Positions 14,990-23,755 of a DNA stretch of 64,000 bases are shown piece by piece; positions within the stretch are counted from its first letter, which is position 1, and every line of letters begins with the position of its first letter. The stretch is taken from positions 167,108-231,107 of the forward strand of contig NZ_NFMB01000008.1 in the NCBI RefSeq assembly GCF_002161215.1. Direction: 5' to 3'. The stretch is from Flavonifractor sp. An10. Lineage in GTDB: Bacteria > Bacillota > Clostridia > Oscillospirales > Oscillospiraceae. The notes under the pieces were generated by a model. It did not search any database. It was given only the letters and a program-made list of their open reading frames with translations, and was not told the DNA's origin. The position numbers and the translations under genes were made by a program.

Positions 14990-14996
14990 CGCATGT

Positions 14997-17900
14997 TCAG
15001 AGGGTGAGGCCCCGGTGGAGGATGACGGCCATCTCCGCCCGGGTGAGGGTGCCCTGGGGGTTGAGCCGGCCCACCTGATCCCCCTTGATGACGCCGGCCT
15101 GGGCCATGGCGGCCACGGCGGGCCGGGCGGCGGCGGACACGGCCGCGCCGTCGGGGAAGCGGGTGAGGAAGCTGTCCTGGGCGGAGGAGATCCCCCGGCC
15201 CGCCTTCTGCATGGCCCGGTAGAGGAACACCATGGCGTCCTCCCGGGTCACCGGGGCGGTGGGGCGGAAGGTGTTGCCGGCCTCGGCCTGGGCGATGCCC
15301 AGGGCCTTGGCGGTGGCCAGGGCGGAGGCGTAGTAGCTGCCGGCGGGCACGTCGGCGAAGTTGTCGGAGCCGGCGGCGGTGAAGCCGAAGGTGCGCACCA
15401 GCATCAGCAGGTAGTCGCAGCGGGTGAGCTGGTCGGCGGGGGAGAAGGTGGCGCCGGTGCCGGTGCCGGTGGTGATGCCGTAGCGGGCCAGGAACTCCAC
15501 CCCGGGGGCGGCCCAGCCGTAATTGCCCATGTCGCTGAAGCGGGGGGCGGAGGCGGGCGGGGTGACGGTGATCTGTACCACGCCCTGGTAGGTTGCGCCG
15601 GTGGAGTCAGTGCCCACGTAGGGAACCACCACCGTGCCGCTGAACTCGGCCTTGGGCTGGAAGGCCACCTTGTCCAGGGGGTAGACGCCGCTGGCGGCAT
15701 AGTCCAGATTGGCGTCCACGGTGCCCCGGTACCGGGCGGGGCCGGTGTAGTCAAAGTACAGCCGGCCGCCGTTGAGGTTGGGGGTGGAGAAGCGGACGGA
15801 GCGCAGGGTTCGGCCGCCCCGGGCGGCGCAGGCGGCGGCGAAGTCGCCGGAGCGGAGGTTCACGGCGGTGCCGTCGGAGGTGTAGCGGATCACGTCGGGC
15901 TCCCGCAGGGCGGTGAACTGGATTACCAGCGCGCCGGAGAAGGTCTTGCCGCCGGTGTTCCGGCCGGTGAAGGGGATGGTCACCCGGTTCTCCGTGGCGG
16001 AGCCGGGCACAAAGGTCAGGTCGGACAGGCTGGGGGAGCCGCTGCGGTAGTATCTGGCGGAGCCCGCCGCCTGCTCGCCGGCCCGGTCGTACAGGTAGTA
16101 GAGCTGGCCCGTCCGCCGGTCGCCGCCCCAGTCAAAGGTGAGGTAGTCCAGGCGGTCGCCGGTCTCGTCCCGGCAGAAGCGCTCCAGCTTCTCGGCGTCC
16201 AGGCGCACCGGCTGGCCGGCGGCGCCCTCCAGGGTCAGGCTGGCGGAGACGCCGGAGCCCACCTTGAAGGCCAGGGTGCCGGTGAAGTCCTTGCCGGAAG
16301 TGCTCCGGCCGGTGAAGCTCAGGGAGACGGTGCCCTCATAATCCCTGGCGGGAACGAAGGTCAGCTCGTCCAGATAGGGGGCGGCGGAGCGGTAGTAGCG
16401 GGCGTTCCGGTCGGCCTCCCGCTGGCCGGACTTGTTGTACTGGTGGTACAGGGTGCCCTTGGCGGAGGAGGGCAGGTCGTTAAAGCGGATATAATCCAGG
16501 GTGCCGCCCGCCGCGTCCCGGCACAGGTCGTTGAAGTCCCGGTCGTCCAGCGCCACGGAGCCGTTGACCGGCACCTTGTAGGTCACGTCGCCCTTGCCGG
16601 CGGTGCCCACGGTGAGCTCCACCGTGCCGGAGAAGGTCTTGCCGCTGGTGTTCCGGCCGGTGAAGGGGATGGAGACCTTGCCCTCAAATTTCCGGTCGGG
16701 GACAAAGGCGACGGTGTCCAGGTCGATCTGCCTGCGGCTGGGGCTGTAGTAGCAGGCGTCCTTGTCCCGCAGGGCCGTGCCCTCCCCGGTGCGGCTGTTG
16801 AAGTTGCAGTACAGGGTGCCCTTGGAGGAGGCGGGACGGCTGAAGGTGACGAAATCCAGGGTGCCGCCCACGGCATTCCGGCAGGCGGACTGGAAGTCGT
16901 TCCGGTTGAACAGGGCGGCCCCGCCGGTGGGGGCGGCGTATTTGATGACGCTGCCGGCGGCGGACAGGGCCAGCTTGACCGTGCCGGAGTAGGTGTTGCT
17001 GCCCGTGTCCACGGCGTCGTAGCTCACGGTGACCGCGCCGGTGCTCCCCGAGGAGGCCTGGATGGAGACCCGGTTCAGATCGGCGGCGGAGAAGGTGCTG
17101 TTGGACAGGGACACGGCCTTGCCGTTGTAGAGCAGCTCGCCGCCGCTCACCTTGCGGAAGGTGACGGATTTCAGATCATAGCCGTACACGGCCCGGCACA
17201 CGCTCTGGAAGTCCTGCTGGCGGAGGGCCTGTTCGCTTCCGGCCTGGGTGCTCTTGTAGGCGATATCCTGGACGGAGCCGGGATTTACCGTCACCTGGCA
17301 GGTGAGGCGGGTGCGCTGGCCGCTGTAACTCACGTCGGCGGTCACCGTCACCAGGTTGGATTTGCCGGACAGCTGGCCGCCGGTGGCGGTGACGGTGGCC
17401 CCGGAGGAGCCGGACAGGCGGAGGGCGGCGTTTCCGCCAGACCAGGACACGGTGGCCCCGGCGGGCAGGCCGCTGACGGTCAGGTTGACGCTCTGGCCCA
17501 CCCGCACGGCGGCGGACTGGGGCAGGGTGGGGACGGCGGCGGGGGTAACGGTGACGGTGCAGGTGTCCCGGTAATTGGTTCCGTTGTAATTGAAGGTGGC
17601 GGTGATGACGGCGGCGCTCTGGCGGACAGGGGCCTTGGCGGTCACCCGGCCGGTGGAGGGATCCACCTCCGCCACGCTGGAGTCACTGGTGCTCCAGGTG
17701 ACCTCCTGGCCCTGGGGCACGGTGACGGCGGAGAGGGTGATGGTCTGCCCGGGGGCCAGGGTCTGGCTCTTGGGGGAGACGGTCACGCCGGCCTGCAGCG
17801 GCTGGTTGACGGTGACGGTGCAGGAGGCGGTTTTCCCGCCGTCGCTGGTGGTGGCGGTGATGATGGCGGTACCAGCGGCCCTGGCGGTGACCATGCCGGT

Positions 17901-18269
17901 GCTGGAGACCGAGGCCACATCCGGCCGGTCGCTGTCCCAGCGGATGCCCTTTTCGGCGGCATCGTCCGGCTGTACGGTAGCCCGCAGCGTTTCCGCTTCC
18001 CCGACTGAGAGGCTCAGGCTGGACTTGTTCAGGCTGACGCTGGTGACAGGCACGGGCTTGGGCTCGGGCGTGGGGAGGGAAGGCTCGGCAGGAGGGGTGG
18101 AGTTCCGATTCGGAGGGGTGGGAGACTCGGTGGGCTGTGCCGTGAGGGTGACCGGCCCGCTTGTATCGGTGAGGACTCCCGGTTCCGCTGCCAGGGCGGC
18201 GGGAACCAGCCCCACCACCAAGAGCAGAGCCAGACAGGCCGACAGGAGCCGTTTTGCAGCATGCTTCAT
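14997..18269 (-). CDS. SLH-anchored surface protein with Ig-like and repeated domains
   Basis: 1090-residue secreted protein: signal peptide to about 28 (LVPAALAAEPG), Pro/Ser/Thr linker to about 55, two or three BIG2-like Ig domains (VTSVSLNKSSLSLSVG, then VTVSPKSQTLAPGQ), then about five repeats of some 110 residues from about 340 to 900, each with a LDYxxF motif, YYRSxxP or related block and a VxIPFTGRNTSGKTFSGT-like strand. Three S-layer homology modules close the protein (FSDMGNYGWAAPG; FADVPAGSYYASA; FPDGAAVSAAARP). It should sit on the cell wall as an adhesin or structural protein. No enzyme motif seen. A CGTAAG repeat lies upstream. Confidence 0.82.
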   Translation of the reverse strand: MKHAAKRLLSACLALLLVVGLVPAALAAEPGVLTDTSGPVTLTAQPTESPTPPNRNSTPPAEPSLPTPEPKPVPVTSVSLNKSSLSLSVGEAETLRATVQPDDAAEKGIRWDSDRPDVASVSSTGMVTARAAGTAIITATTSDGGKTASCTVTVNQPLQAGVTVSPKSQTLAPGQTITLSAVTVPQGQEVTWSTSDSSVAEVDPSTGRVTAKAPVRQSAAVITATFNYNGTNYRDTCTVTVTPAAVPTLPQSAAVRVGQSVNLTVSGLPAGATVSWSGGNAALRLSGSSGATVTATGGQLSGKSNLVTVTADVSYSGQRTRLTCQVTVNPGSVQDIAYKSTQAGSEQALRQQDFQSVCRAVYGYDLKSVTFRKVSGGELLYNGKAVSLSNSTFSAADLNRVSIQASSGSTGAVTVSYDAVDTGSNTYSGTVKLALSAAGSVIKYAAPTGGAALFNRNDFQSACRNAVGGTLDFVTFSRPASSKGTLYCNFNSRTGEGTALRDKDACYYSPSRRQIDLDTVAFVPDRKFEGKVSIPFTGRNTSGKTFSGTVELTVGTAGKGDVTYKVPVNGSVALDDRDFNDLCRDAAGGTLDYIRFNDLPSSAKGTLYHQYNKSGQREADRNARYYRSAAPYLDELTFVPARDYEGTVSLSFTGRSTSGKDFTGTLAFKVGSGVSASLTLEGAAGQPVRLDAEKLERFCRDETGDRLDYLTFDWGGDRRTGQLYYLYDRAGEQAAGSARYYRSGSPSLSDLTFVPGSATENRVTIPFTGRNTGGKTFSGALVIQFTALREPDVIRYTSDGTAVNLRSGDFAAACAARGGRTLRSVRFSTPNLNGGRLYFDYTGPARYRGTVDANLDYAASGVYPLDKVAFQPKAEFSGTVVVPYVGTDSTGATYQGVVQITVTPPASAPRFSDMGNYGWAAPGVEFLARYGITTGTGTGATFSPADQLTRCDYLLMLVRTFGFTAAGSDNFADVPAGSYYASALATAKALGIAQAEAGNTFRPTAPVTREDAMVFLYRAMQKAGRGISSAQDSFLTRFPDGAAVSAAARPAVAAMAQAGVIKGDQVGRLNPQGTLTRAEMAVILHRGLTL

Positions 18270-18377
18270 AGGAACATCTCCTTTTCTGGATATTCGCGCC
18301 GTTCGGCGCGGGGCTGTTCAGGGCTCCATGATACCCCGGCGGAGGGAAACAAATCCAGCTTAAAAGTTACAAAACAT

Positions 18378-18394
18378 CTTACGTTATTCTTACG
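18378..18394 (-). promoter_or_regulatory. CGTAAGA direct repeat between SLH protein and response regulator
   Basis: Minus strand reads CGTAAGA-ATAA-CGTAAGA, period 11. It lies in the 296-base divergent region 18270-18565, about 110 bases from the SLH gene and 170 from the regulator, and matches the form found at 25251 and 11426. The remainder of this region holds no supported gene. Confidence 0.5.
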
Positions 18395-18565
18395 CGGCCG
18401 ATGTAAAATGTAAGGAATGTTACGGGAAATGGAAAAAGAGCATAAAACTCCAAGGGGGTGTGCGCCGGCGGCGGACGGGAAGCGGCCGGCGGGGACTGGC
18501 AAAATGGGGCGGGCTGTGCTATGATGGGGGCAAATAAAGCCCATAGGGGGAAAAGGAGGCACGGT

Positions 18566-19261
18566 ATGCGTATTCTGGTGGTGGAGGACGAGGCGGATCT
18601 GAACCTGCTGCTGTGCAAGGTGCTGACCCGCGCCGGGTACACGGTGGACGGCTGCATGGACGGGGAGGAGGCGGAGCTCCACCTGATGGGGGCGGAGTAC
18701 GACGGCATCCTGCTGGACGTGATGCTGCCCAAGAAGGACGGGTATACCCTGGTGCAGGAGCTGCGGGCCAAGGGGGCGGACACCCCGGTGCTCTTCCTCA
18801 CCGCCCGCGACAGCGTGGCCGACCGGGTGCGCGGCCTGGATCTGGGGGGCGACGACTACCTGGTGAAGCCCTTCGACTTTGACGAGCTGCTGGCCCGCAT
18901 CCGGGCCATGACCCGCAAGCACGCGGGCCAGCGCACCAACCGCTTCACCGCGGGCGACCTGGTGCTGGATGTGGAGGCGCGGCGGGTGACCCGGGGCGGG
19001 GAGGAGATCCCCCTGCTGCCCAAGGAGTTCTCCATCCTGGAGTACCTGATGCGCAACAAGGAGAAGGTGGTCTCCCGGGAGCAGATTGAAGACCGCATCT
19101 GGAACTACGAGTTCACAGGCAGCTCCAACAACGTGGACGGGTATATGAGCCGCCTGCGCAAGAAGATCGACGAGGGCCGGCCCCACAGACTCATCCACAC
19201 CCTGCGGGGGGTGGGCTGGGTGCTGCGGGAGCCGCCCGAGGACGGGGAGGGCACACCGTGA
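18566..19261 (+). CDS. OmpR-family response regulator
   Basis: 231-residue regulator. Receiver: E7/D8, phosphoacceptor D51 (GILLDVMLPKKDG), Lys in DDYLVKPF; winged helix from about 128 (LLPKEFSILEYLMRNKEK, SSNNVDGYMSRLRKKID, LRGVGWVL). ATG 18566 follows AAAAGGAGGCACGGT. Overlaps its kinase by GTGA. Probable targets are the two PepSY genes downstream, whose leader carries an 11-base direct repeat, and perhaps the divergent SLH gene. Confidence 0.9.
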   Translation: MRILVVEDEADLNLLLCKVLTRAGYTVDGCMDGEEAELHLMGAEYDGILLDVMLPKKDGYTLVQELRAKGADTPVLFLTARDSVADRVRGLDLGGDDYLVKPFDFDELLARIRAMTRKHAGQRTNRFTAGDLVLDVEARRVTRGGEEIPLLPKEFSILEYLMRNKEKVVSREQIEDRIWNYEFTGSSNNVDGYMSRLRKKIDEGRPHRLIHTLRGVGWVLREPPEDGEGTP

Positions 19262-20607
19262 AGCGGATGAGCGTCAAGGTTAAGATCACCGTCTGGTATG
19301 TGCTCCTCATGGCACTGATGGCCGGGCTGCTGCTGGCCTTCCTGCTGGGCATCAGCGGCTCGGTGTCCTCCCAGACTGCCGTGAACCAGCTGGACGCCGC
19401 GGTGCGGGCCAACCTGACCCAGGTGGAGGTGGCCGACGACGGCTCCCTCCGGCTGGGGGAGGGCTTCCAGTTCTATGTCAACGGGGTGTACACCCTGGTA
19501 TACAGCCAGGGGGAGTCCCTGCTGGCCGGGCAGGTGCCCGTGTCCTTCACCGCCCAGGAGCCCTTTCAGAACGGCCTGACCCGGGCGGTGGACACCGCCG
19601 CCGGCCGCTATTACGTGCTGGACTTCTGGGTGCCCTCCGGCTGGGACGGGGGCGTGTGGGTGCGGGGCCTGCTGGAGGCCCCGGACAATCCCCAGGCCAT
19701 CACCAACCTGCTGCTCATGGCGGTGGTGACCATGCCCCTGTTCATCCTGCTGGCCGCCCTGGGGGGTTACCTCATCGCCCGGCGGGCCTTCCGGCCCCTG
19801 GAGCAGCTCACCGCCACCGCCGACGCCATCAACGAGGCCGCCGATCTGTCCCAGCGGGTGGAGGTGCCGCCGGGCAGCAACGAGTTTTCCCGGCTGGCGG
19901 GCACCTTCAACGGCATGTTTGCCAGGCTGGAGCGGGCCTTTGAGGCGGAGGCCCAGTTCACTGCCGACGCCTCCCACGAGCTGCGCACACCCGTGTCTGT
20001 GATCAAGAGCGCCTGCGAGTACGCCGAGAAGTACGGCGACACCCCCGAGGAGCAGCGGGAGACCATCGCCATGATCCACCGGCAGGCCGACCGCATGTCC
20101 GCCCTCATCGGCCAGCTGCTGAGCATCACCCGGCTGGACCAGGGCACCGAGCAGGCCAAGCTGACCCGGCTGAACCTGTCGGAGCTGGTGGAGCAGGTGT
20201 GCGCCGAGCAGCCCTGCCCCCGGGAGCGGCTGCTGACAGAGGCGGAGCCCGGCATATTCGTCCAGGGGGACGCCGCCCTGCTCACCCGCCTGCTCCAGAA
20301 CCTGATCGACAACGGCTTCAAGTACGGCAGGCCGGAGGGCCATGTGTGGGTGGAGCTGCGCCGGGGGGAGGACGAGGTGCGCCTGCGGGTGCGGGACGAC
20401 GGCATCGGGATCGAAAAGGAGGCTCAGGAGAAGGTGTGGCAGCGCTTCTTCCAGGCCGAGTCCTCCCGCACCGGGGCCTCCGGCGCGGGGCTGGGCCTGT
20501 CCATGGTGCAGAAGATCGCCCAGCTCCACAGCGGGCACATGACCCTGGAGAGTGTCCCCGGCCTGGGCAGCGCCTTCACCCTCCACCTGCCCCCGGAAAA
20601 AAAGTAG
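19258..20607 (+). CDS. sensor histidine kinase
   Basis: 449-residue kinase. Helices at about 10-32 and 150-172 bound an extracytoplasmic sensor; a HAMP-like linker follows (RRAFRPLEQLTATADAINEA, PGSNEFSRLAGTFNGMF). Phosphoacceptor H240 in DASHELRTP, N box LLQNLIDNGFKYG, then RDDGIGIEKE and SGAGLGLSMVQK. GTG start overlaps the regulator stop. Regulator, kinase and PepSY lipoprotein are in line, an arrangement in which PepSY proteins are often the regulated output. Confidence 0.9.
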   Translation: MKRMSVKVKITVWYVLLMALMAGLLLAFLLGISGSVSSQTAVNQLDAAVRANLTQVEVADDGSLRLGEGFQFYVNGVYTLVYSQGESLLAGQVPVSFTAQEPFQNGLTRAVDTAAGRYYVLDFWVPSGWDGGVWVRGLLEAPDNPQAITNLLLMAVVTMPLFILLAALGGYLIARRAFRPLEQLTATADAINEAADLSQRVEVPPGSNEFSRLAGTFNGMFARLERAFEAEAQFTADASHELRTPVSVIKSACEYAEKYGDTPEEQRETIAMIHRQADRMSALIGQLLSITRLDQGTEQAKLTRLNLSELVEQVCAEQPCPRERLLTEAEPGIFVQGDAALLTRLLQNLIDNGFKYGRPEGHVWVELRRGEDEVRLRVRDDGIGIEKEAQEKVWQRFFQAESSRTGASGAGLGLSMVQKIAQLHSGHMTLESVPGLGSAFTLHLPPEKK

Positions 20608-20620
20608 AAATTGTTTTTCC

Positions 20621-20641
20621 ATTTCATGTTCATTTCATGTT
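20621..20641 (+). promoter_or_regulatory. 11-base direct repeat upstream of PepSY lipoprotein
   Basis: ATTTCATGTT at 20621 and again at 20632, period 11, about 55 bases before the lipoprotein start; TAGGAT (20649-20654) may be the -10 box. Position and period fit activation by the response regulator encoded just upstream. Confidence 0.55.
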
Positions 20642-20686
20642 TCTCTGCTAGGATATCACCAGCAAGAGAAAAGGAGGCTTACAGAT

Positions 20687-21544
20687 ATGAAGCGCAAAGC
20701 AATTCCCGCCCTGTGCGCGGCCGGCCTGCTGGCTCTGGCCCTCACCGGCTGCGGCGGCGGCACCGCCGGCGGCCAGGCGGAGTATATCGGCATCGACGCG
20801 GCCAAGGCCGTTGCCCTGGAGGCCGCCGGCGTGGCGGAGGATGACGCCGTCTTCTCCACCGCCGGCCTGGACAAACGCAACGGCATGGACTACTACGCGG
20901 TGGACTTCACCGCCGGCGGACAGAGCTACGAGTACGACATCGACGCCGTCACCGGCGTGGTGATCGACAGCAGCAGCGGCGGCGGCACCGTCGAGACCCC
21001 CGCCGCCGGAGACGACGACGGCACGGCGTCCGCCCCGGCGGCCGCCAGCCCCAGCCCCTCGGCCGGGCAGACCACCGGGGGCCAGGCCGCGGCCGTCACC
21101 GAGGAGCAGGCCAGGGAGACCGCCCTGAGCCACGCGGGCCTCACCGCCGACCAGGTGACCTTCGTCCGCAGCGAGCTGGATCGGGACGACGGCCGGCTGA
21201 TGTACGACGTGGAGTTCTACACCAGCGACTACAAGGAGTATGACTATGAGATCGACGCCGCCACCGGCGAGATCCTCTCCTACGATTACGACGCGGAGGG
21301 CTACAGCTATCAGCCCAACGCCACCCCCGGCACCGCCATCACGGCGGAGCAGGCCCGGGCCATCGCCCTGGCGGAGGTGCCCGGCGCCGCGGAGAGCGAC
21401 ATCTATGAGTTCGAGACCGACCGGGATGACGGCCGCCTGGAGTACGAGGGCAAGATCATCTACAACAACACGGAGTATGAGTTCACCATCGACGGCTACA
21501 GCGGCGCCATCCGGGAGTGGGACGCCGAGCCCTTCCATTGGTAA
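20687..21544 (+). CDS. PepSY-domain lipoprotein
   Basis: 285-residue lipoprotein with lipobox ALTGC (Cys22). Three PepSY modules: about 30-90 (AEYIGIDAAKAVALEAAGV to YEYDIDAVTGVV), 138-205 and 215-285. Between the first two is an Ala/Ser/Pro linker. Modules 2 and 3 carry the motif LDRDDGRLxYDVEFYT or close variants. PepSY domains are thought to inhibit peptidases or mediate surface contact. ATG 20687 follows AAGGAGGCTTACAGAT. Expressed downstream of a two-component system; a sister gene follows. Confidence 0.82.
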   Translation: MKRKAIPALCAAGLLALALTGCGGGTAGGQAEYIGIDAAKAVALEAAGVAEDDAVFSTAGLDKRNGMDYYAVDFTAGGQSYEYDIDAVTGVVIDSSSGGGTVETPAAGDDDGTASAPAAASPSPSAGQTTGGQAAAVTEEQARETALSHAGLTADQVTFVRSELDRDDGRLMYDVEFYTSDYKEYDYEIDAATGEILSYDYDAEGYSYQPNATPGTAITAEQARAIALAEVPGAAESDIYEFETDRDDGRLEYEGKIIYNNTEYEFTIDGYSGAIREWDAEPFHW

Positions 21545-21602
21545 CCCCGCAGCAGCCTGAAACAAGATCTTTCACTGTTCAGAAACAAGGAGGAAAGACA
21601 TT

Positions 21603-22916
21603 ATGAAGAGAAATTCCATCGCCAAGCGGGTGGGTGCCCTGGTACTCTGCGCCGCCCTGACCGCCGGCTCCCTGGCCGTCGCCGCCGGCGCCGCCCAGTC
21701 CAGCAGCGTCACCGCCCAGCTCTCCCCCAACATCTCCATCGTGGTGGACGGCACGGAGCGCACCTTTTACAATGTCTCCGGCCAGGAGGTTCACCCCATC
21801 ACCTACAACGGCACCACCTATCTGCCCATCCGCTCCATCGGCGAGCTCATGGGCAAGAACGTGAACTGGGATCAGTCCACCCTCACCGTCTCCCTGACCA
21901 GCCCCCGCACCGCCGACGCCGCCTCCGGCACCCCGGACGGCTCCGCCTCTGCCCGGCAGATCGCCGCCGAGCTCCACCCCGAGTACACCATCACGGTGGA
22001 CGGCACCGCCCGCACCTTCAGCGACGCCAACGGAAAGGCCGTCTATCCCCTGCTCTATAACGGCTCCATCTACCTGCCCATCCGGGCCATCGGCCAGCTC
22101 ATGGGCAAGACCGTGAGCTGGAACGGCACCTCCAGCACCGTCACCCTCACCGGCGGAAGCGACGTCACCGACGCCGACAGCTTCAACCAGAGCGGCACCG
22201 GCAGCGCCACCGCCTCCATCACCGCCGAGCGGGCCAGGGAGATCGCCCTGAACCACGCGGGCCTCACCGCAAGCCAGGTGACCTTTGCCCGTGCCGACCT
22301 GGATCGGGACGACGGCCGGCTGGTATACGACGTGGAGTTCTACACCAGCGACTACAAGGAGTACGACTACGAGATCGACGCCTCCACCGGCGCGGTGCTC
22401 TCCTATGACTACGACGCCGAGTACTACAATGGCGGCACCGGCAGCACCACCGCCTCCATCACCGCCGAGCGGGCCAAGGAGATCGCCCTGAACCACGCGG
22501 GCCTCACCGCAAGCCAGGTGACCTTCGCCCGTGCCGACCTGGATCGGGACGACGGCCGGCTGGTATACGACGTGGAGTTCTACACCAGCGACTACAAGGA
22601 GTACGACTACGAGATCGACGCCTCCACCGGCGCGGTGCTCTCCTACGACTATGACGCCGAGCACTACAGCCGCCCCTCCAACGGCGGCAGCACCAGCACC
22701 GGCGCCGCCATCAGCGAGGCACGGGCCCGGGAGATCGCCCTGGCCCAGGTGTCCGGCGCCGCTGACAGCAACATCCGGAAGGTGGAACTGGATCGGGACG
22801 ACGGCCGGCTGCAGTATGAGGTGAAGATCATCTACAACAACATGGAGTATGACTTTGACATCGACGCCTCCACCGGCACCATCCTCTCCCGGGACGTGGA
22901 GTCCGTCTGGGACTGA
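21603..22916 (+). CDS. secreted protein with stalk-like and PepSY domains
   Basis: 437 residues with a signal peptide (AGSLAVAAGAA). Residues about 40-185 hold two copies of a copper-amine-oxidase-N-like stalk domain (ISIVVDGTERTFYNVSG, TYLPIRSIGELMGKNVNW), common in wall-associated clostridial proteins. Residues about 200-437 hold three PepSY modules, the first two nearly identical because the DNA has a 240-base tandem duplication. ATG follows AAGGAGGAAAGACATT. Shares PepSY sequence blocks with the preceding lipoprotein, indicating duplication and exchange between the genes. Confidence 0.8.
   Translation: MKRNSIAKRVGALVLCAALTAGSLAVAAGAAQSSSVTAQLSPNISIVVDGTERTFYNVSGQEVHPITYNGTTYLPIRSIGELMGKNVNWDQSTLTVSLTSPRTADAASGTPDGSASARQIAAELHPEYTITVDGTARTFSDANGKAVYPLLYNGSIYLPIRAIGQLMGKTVSWNGTSSTVTLTGGSDVTDADSFNQSGTGSATASITAERAREIALNHAGLTASQVTFARADLDRDDGRLVYDVEFYTSDYKEYDYEIDASTGAVLSYDYDAEYYNGGTGSTTASITAERAKEIALNHAGLTASQVTFARADLDRDDGRLVYDVEFYTSDYKEYDYEIDASTGAVLSYDYDAEHYSRPSNGGSTSTGAAISEARAREIALAQVSGAADSNIRKVELDRDDGRLQYEVKIIYNNMEYDFDIDASTGTILSRDVESVWD
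22191..22670 (+). repeat. 240-base tandem repeat encoding an 80-residue PepSY module
   Basis: 22191-22430 and 22431-22670 are aligned exactly at a period of 240 bases with only a handful of differences; 22321-22380 and 22561-22620 are identical over 60 bases. The period is a multiple of three, so the frame is kept. It indicates recent duplication or gene conversion. Confidence 0.92.
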
Positions 22917-22929
22917 GCCAACCAATGTT

Positions 22930-22956
22930 CCGGCCCCGGCACACCGCCGGGGCCGG
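22930..22956 (+). terminator. GC hairpin between PepSY gene and next small gene
   Basis: 11-bp perfect stem (22930-22940 with 22946-22956). No T-tract follows, so it may attenuate or stabilise rather than terminate. Confidence 0.35.
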
Positions 22957-22977
22957 AGATCTGAAATGGAGGGAATC

Positions 22978-23240
22978 ATGAAACAGAAACAGAGCTGGTT
23001 TCAGCTGTATCCGGAGAGCAATCGGGCCTCCAACCTGTCCATCGCCGGCGGCGCGGTGCGCCTGCTCTCCCTGCTGCTCCTCATCGCCGCCATCGGCGCT
23101 ACCCTGGTGCTCCTGCTGGCCGGGGCGCGGTGCTGGTGTGCCGCTACGCCGCCTGCGTGCTTCAGAGCAAGGCCGAGTTGCTGGCCCGGCCCCGGGAGGC
23201 CGCCGCGGAGCCCACCGCAGACACGGCCCCGGCGGAATGA
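22978..23240 (+). pseudogene. small membrane protein with apparent one-base frameshift
   Basis: ATG 22978 follows GGAGGGAATC and reads MKQKQSWFQLYPESNRASNL, then a membrane helix ending LVLLLAG. In that frame the rest is Arg/Cys/Pro-rich and runs far past the terminator. If one base is added in the G-rich run near 23122-23126, the frame reads GAVLVCRYAACVLQSKAELL and stops at 23238-23240, just before the terminator at 23253. The corrected protein is about 87 residues, one or two helices. Either a sequence error or recent inactivation. Function unknown. Confidence 0.55.
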
Positions 23241-23252
23241 CAGCACGAAAGA

Positions 23253-23291
23253 GCCGAAGGCCGGGAGGGGATTTCCCTCCCGGCCTTCGGC
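23253..23291 (+). terminator. strong intrinsic terminator after PepSY operon
   Basis: 17-bp stem (23253-23269 with 23275-23291), loop GATTT, followed by CTTGATTT. Ends the PepSY-small membrane protein transcript. Confidence 0.75.
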
Positions 23292-23320
23292 CTTGATTTA
23301 TCTGCCTTACACTGATATAA

Positions 23321-23467
23321 TCAAGGCGGCCGGGAGAAGGCTCCCGGCTCACCTGTTCTGGTGCTGTGAGCGGCGTTCTTAGCGGGGCGGCCGCTCACTT
23401 TCCGGATCAGGGCTCGGATCAGGATAAAAACGGGGATAAAAATGACAACGAACAGGATATAATTCAC
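23321..23467 (-). CDS. possible 48-residue single-helix protein
   Basis: GTG at 23465-23467 follows AAGAAGG and opens a 48-residue frame: one strongly hydrophobic helix (NYILFVVIFIPVFILIRALI) then a basic tail. The pattern is that of small phospholipase-D-nuclease-N-like or toxin-like membrane peptides, but no family is assigned. The surrounding DNA is more AT-rich than the rest of the window. Could be chance. Confidence 0.35.
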   Translation of the reverse strand: MNYILFVVIFIPVFILIRALIRKVSGRPAKNAAHSTRTGEPGAFSRPP

Positions 23468-23507
23468 GGTTGCCTTCTTGACTGTAGGGTGAAGATATTT
23501 TATAGTT

Positions 23508-23537
23508 GGGGTGCGGAGGTTGGGGCCTCCGCACCCC
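23508..23537 (-). terminator. hairpin downstream of toxin-like peptide
   Basis: 12-bp stem (23508-23519 with 23526-23537, GGGGTGCGGAGG paired). On the minus strand it ends in CCCCAACTATAAAAT with no strong U-run. It follows the 27-residue reading frame closely. Confidence 0.45.
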
Positions 23538-23543
23538 TGGCCT

Positions 23544-23627
23544 TTACCAGTCCAGCAATTTGAGAATTGCTGCTGTGATCAGGCCGGAGATTGTACCAGC
23601 GAGAATGTCGGCTGCCAGGCTTTCCAT
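23544..23627 (-). CDS. 27-residue hydrophobic peptide, type I toxin-like
   Basis: ATG at 23625-23627 opens MESLAADILAGTISGL, then ITAAILKLLDW and stop. The pattern, a short acidic start, one hydrophobic helix and a K..LDW ending, resembles the small membrane peptides of clostridial type I toxin-antitoxin systems. No Shine-Dalgarno is seen directly before it, but a second overlapping frame upstream (ATG near 23680, after AAAGGGG) could couple translation. A hairpin follows 6 bases after the stop. No antisense RNA promoter was confirmed. Inference by resemblance only. Confidence 0.4.
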   Translation of the reverse strand: MESLAADILAGTISGLITAAILKLLDW

Positions 23628-23755
23628 TCTGCTGGGCGCCGTAGGCTTTCGCCTGCGGCGTTTTTCTTGCCCATTTTCATCATCCCCTTTCTGTGAATTA
23701 TAATATACTTATAGCAGCATAAAAGATGTGATACAATGAGGACGAGGTGATAGAA

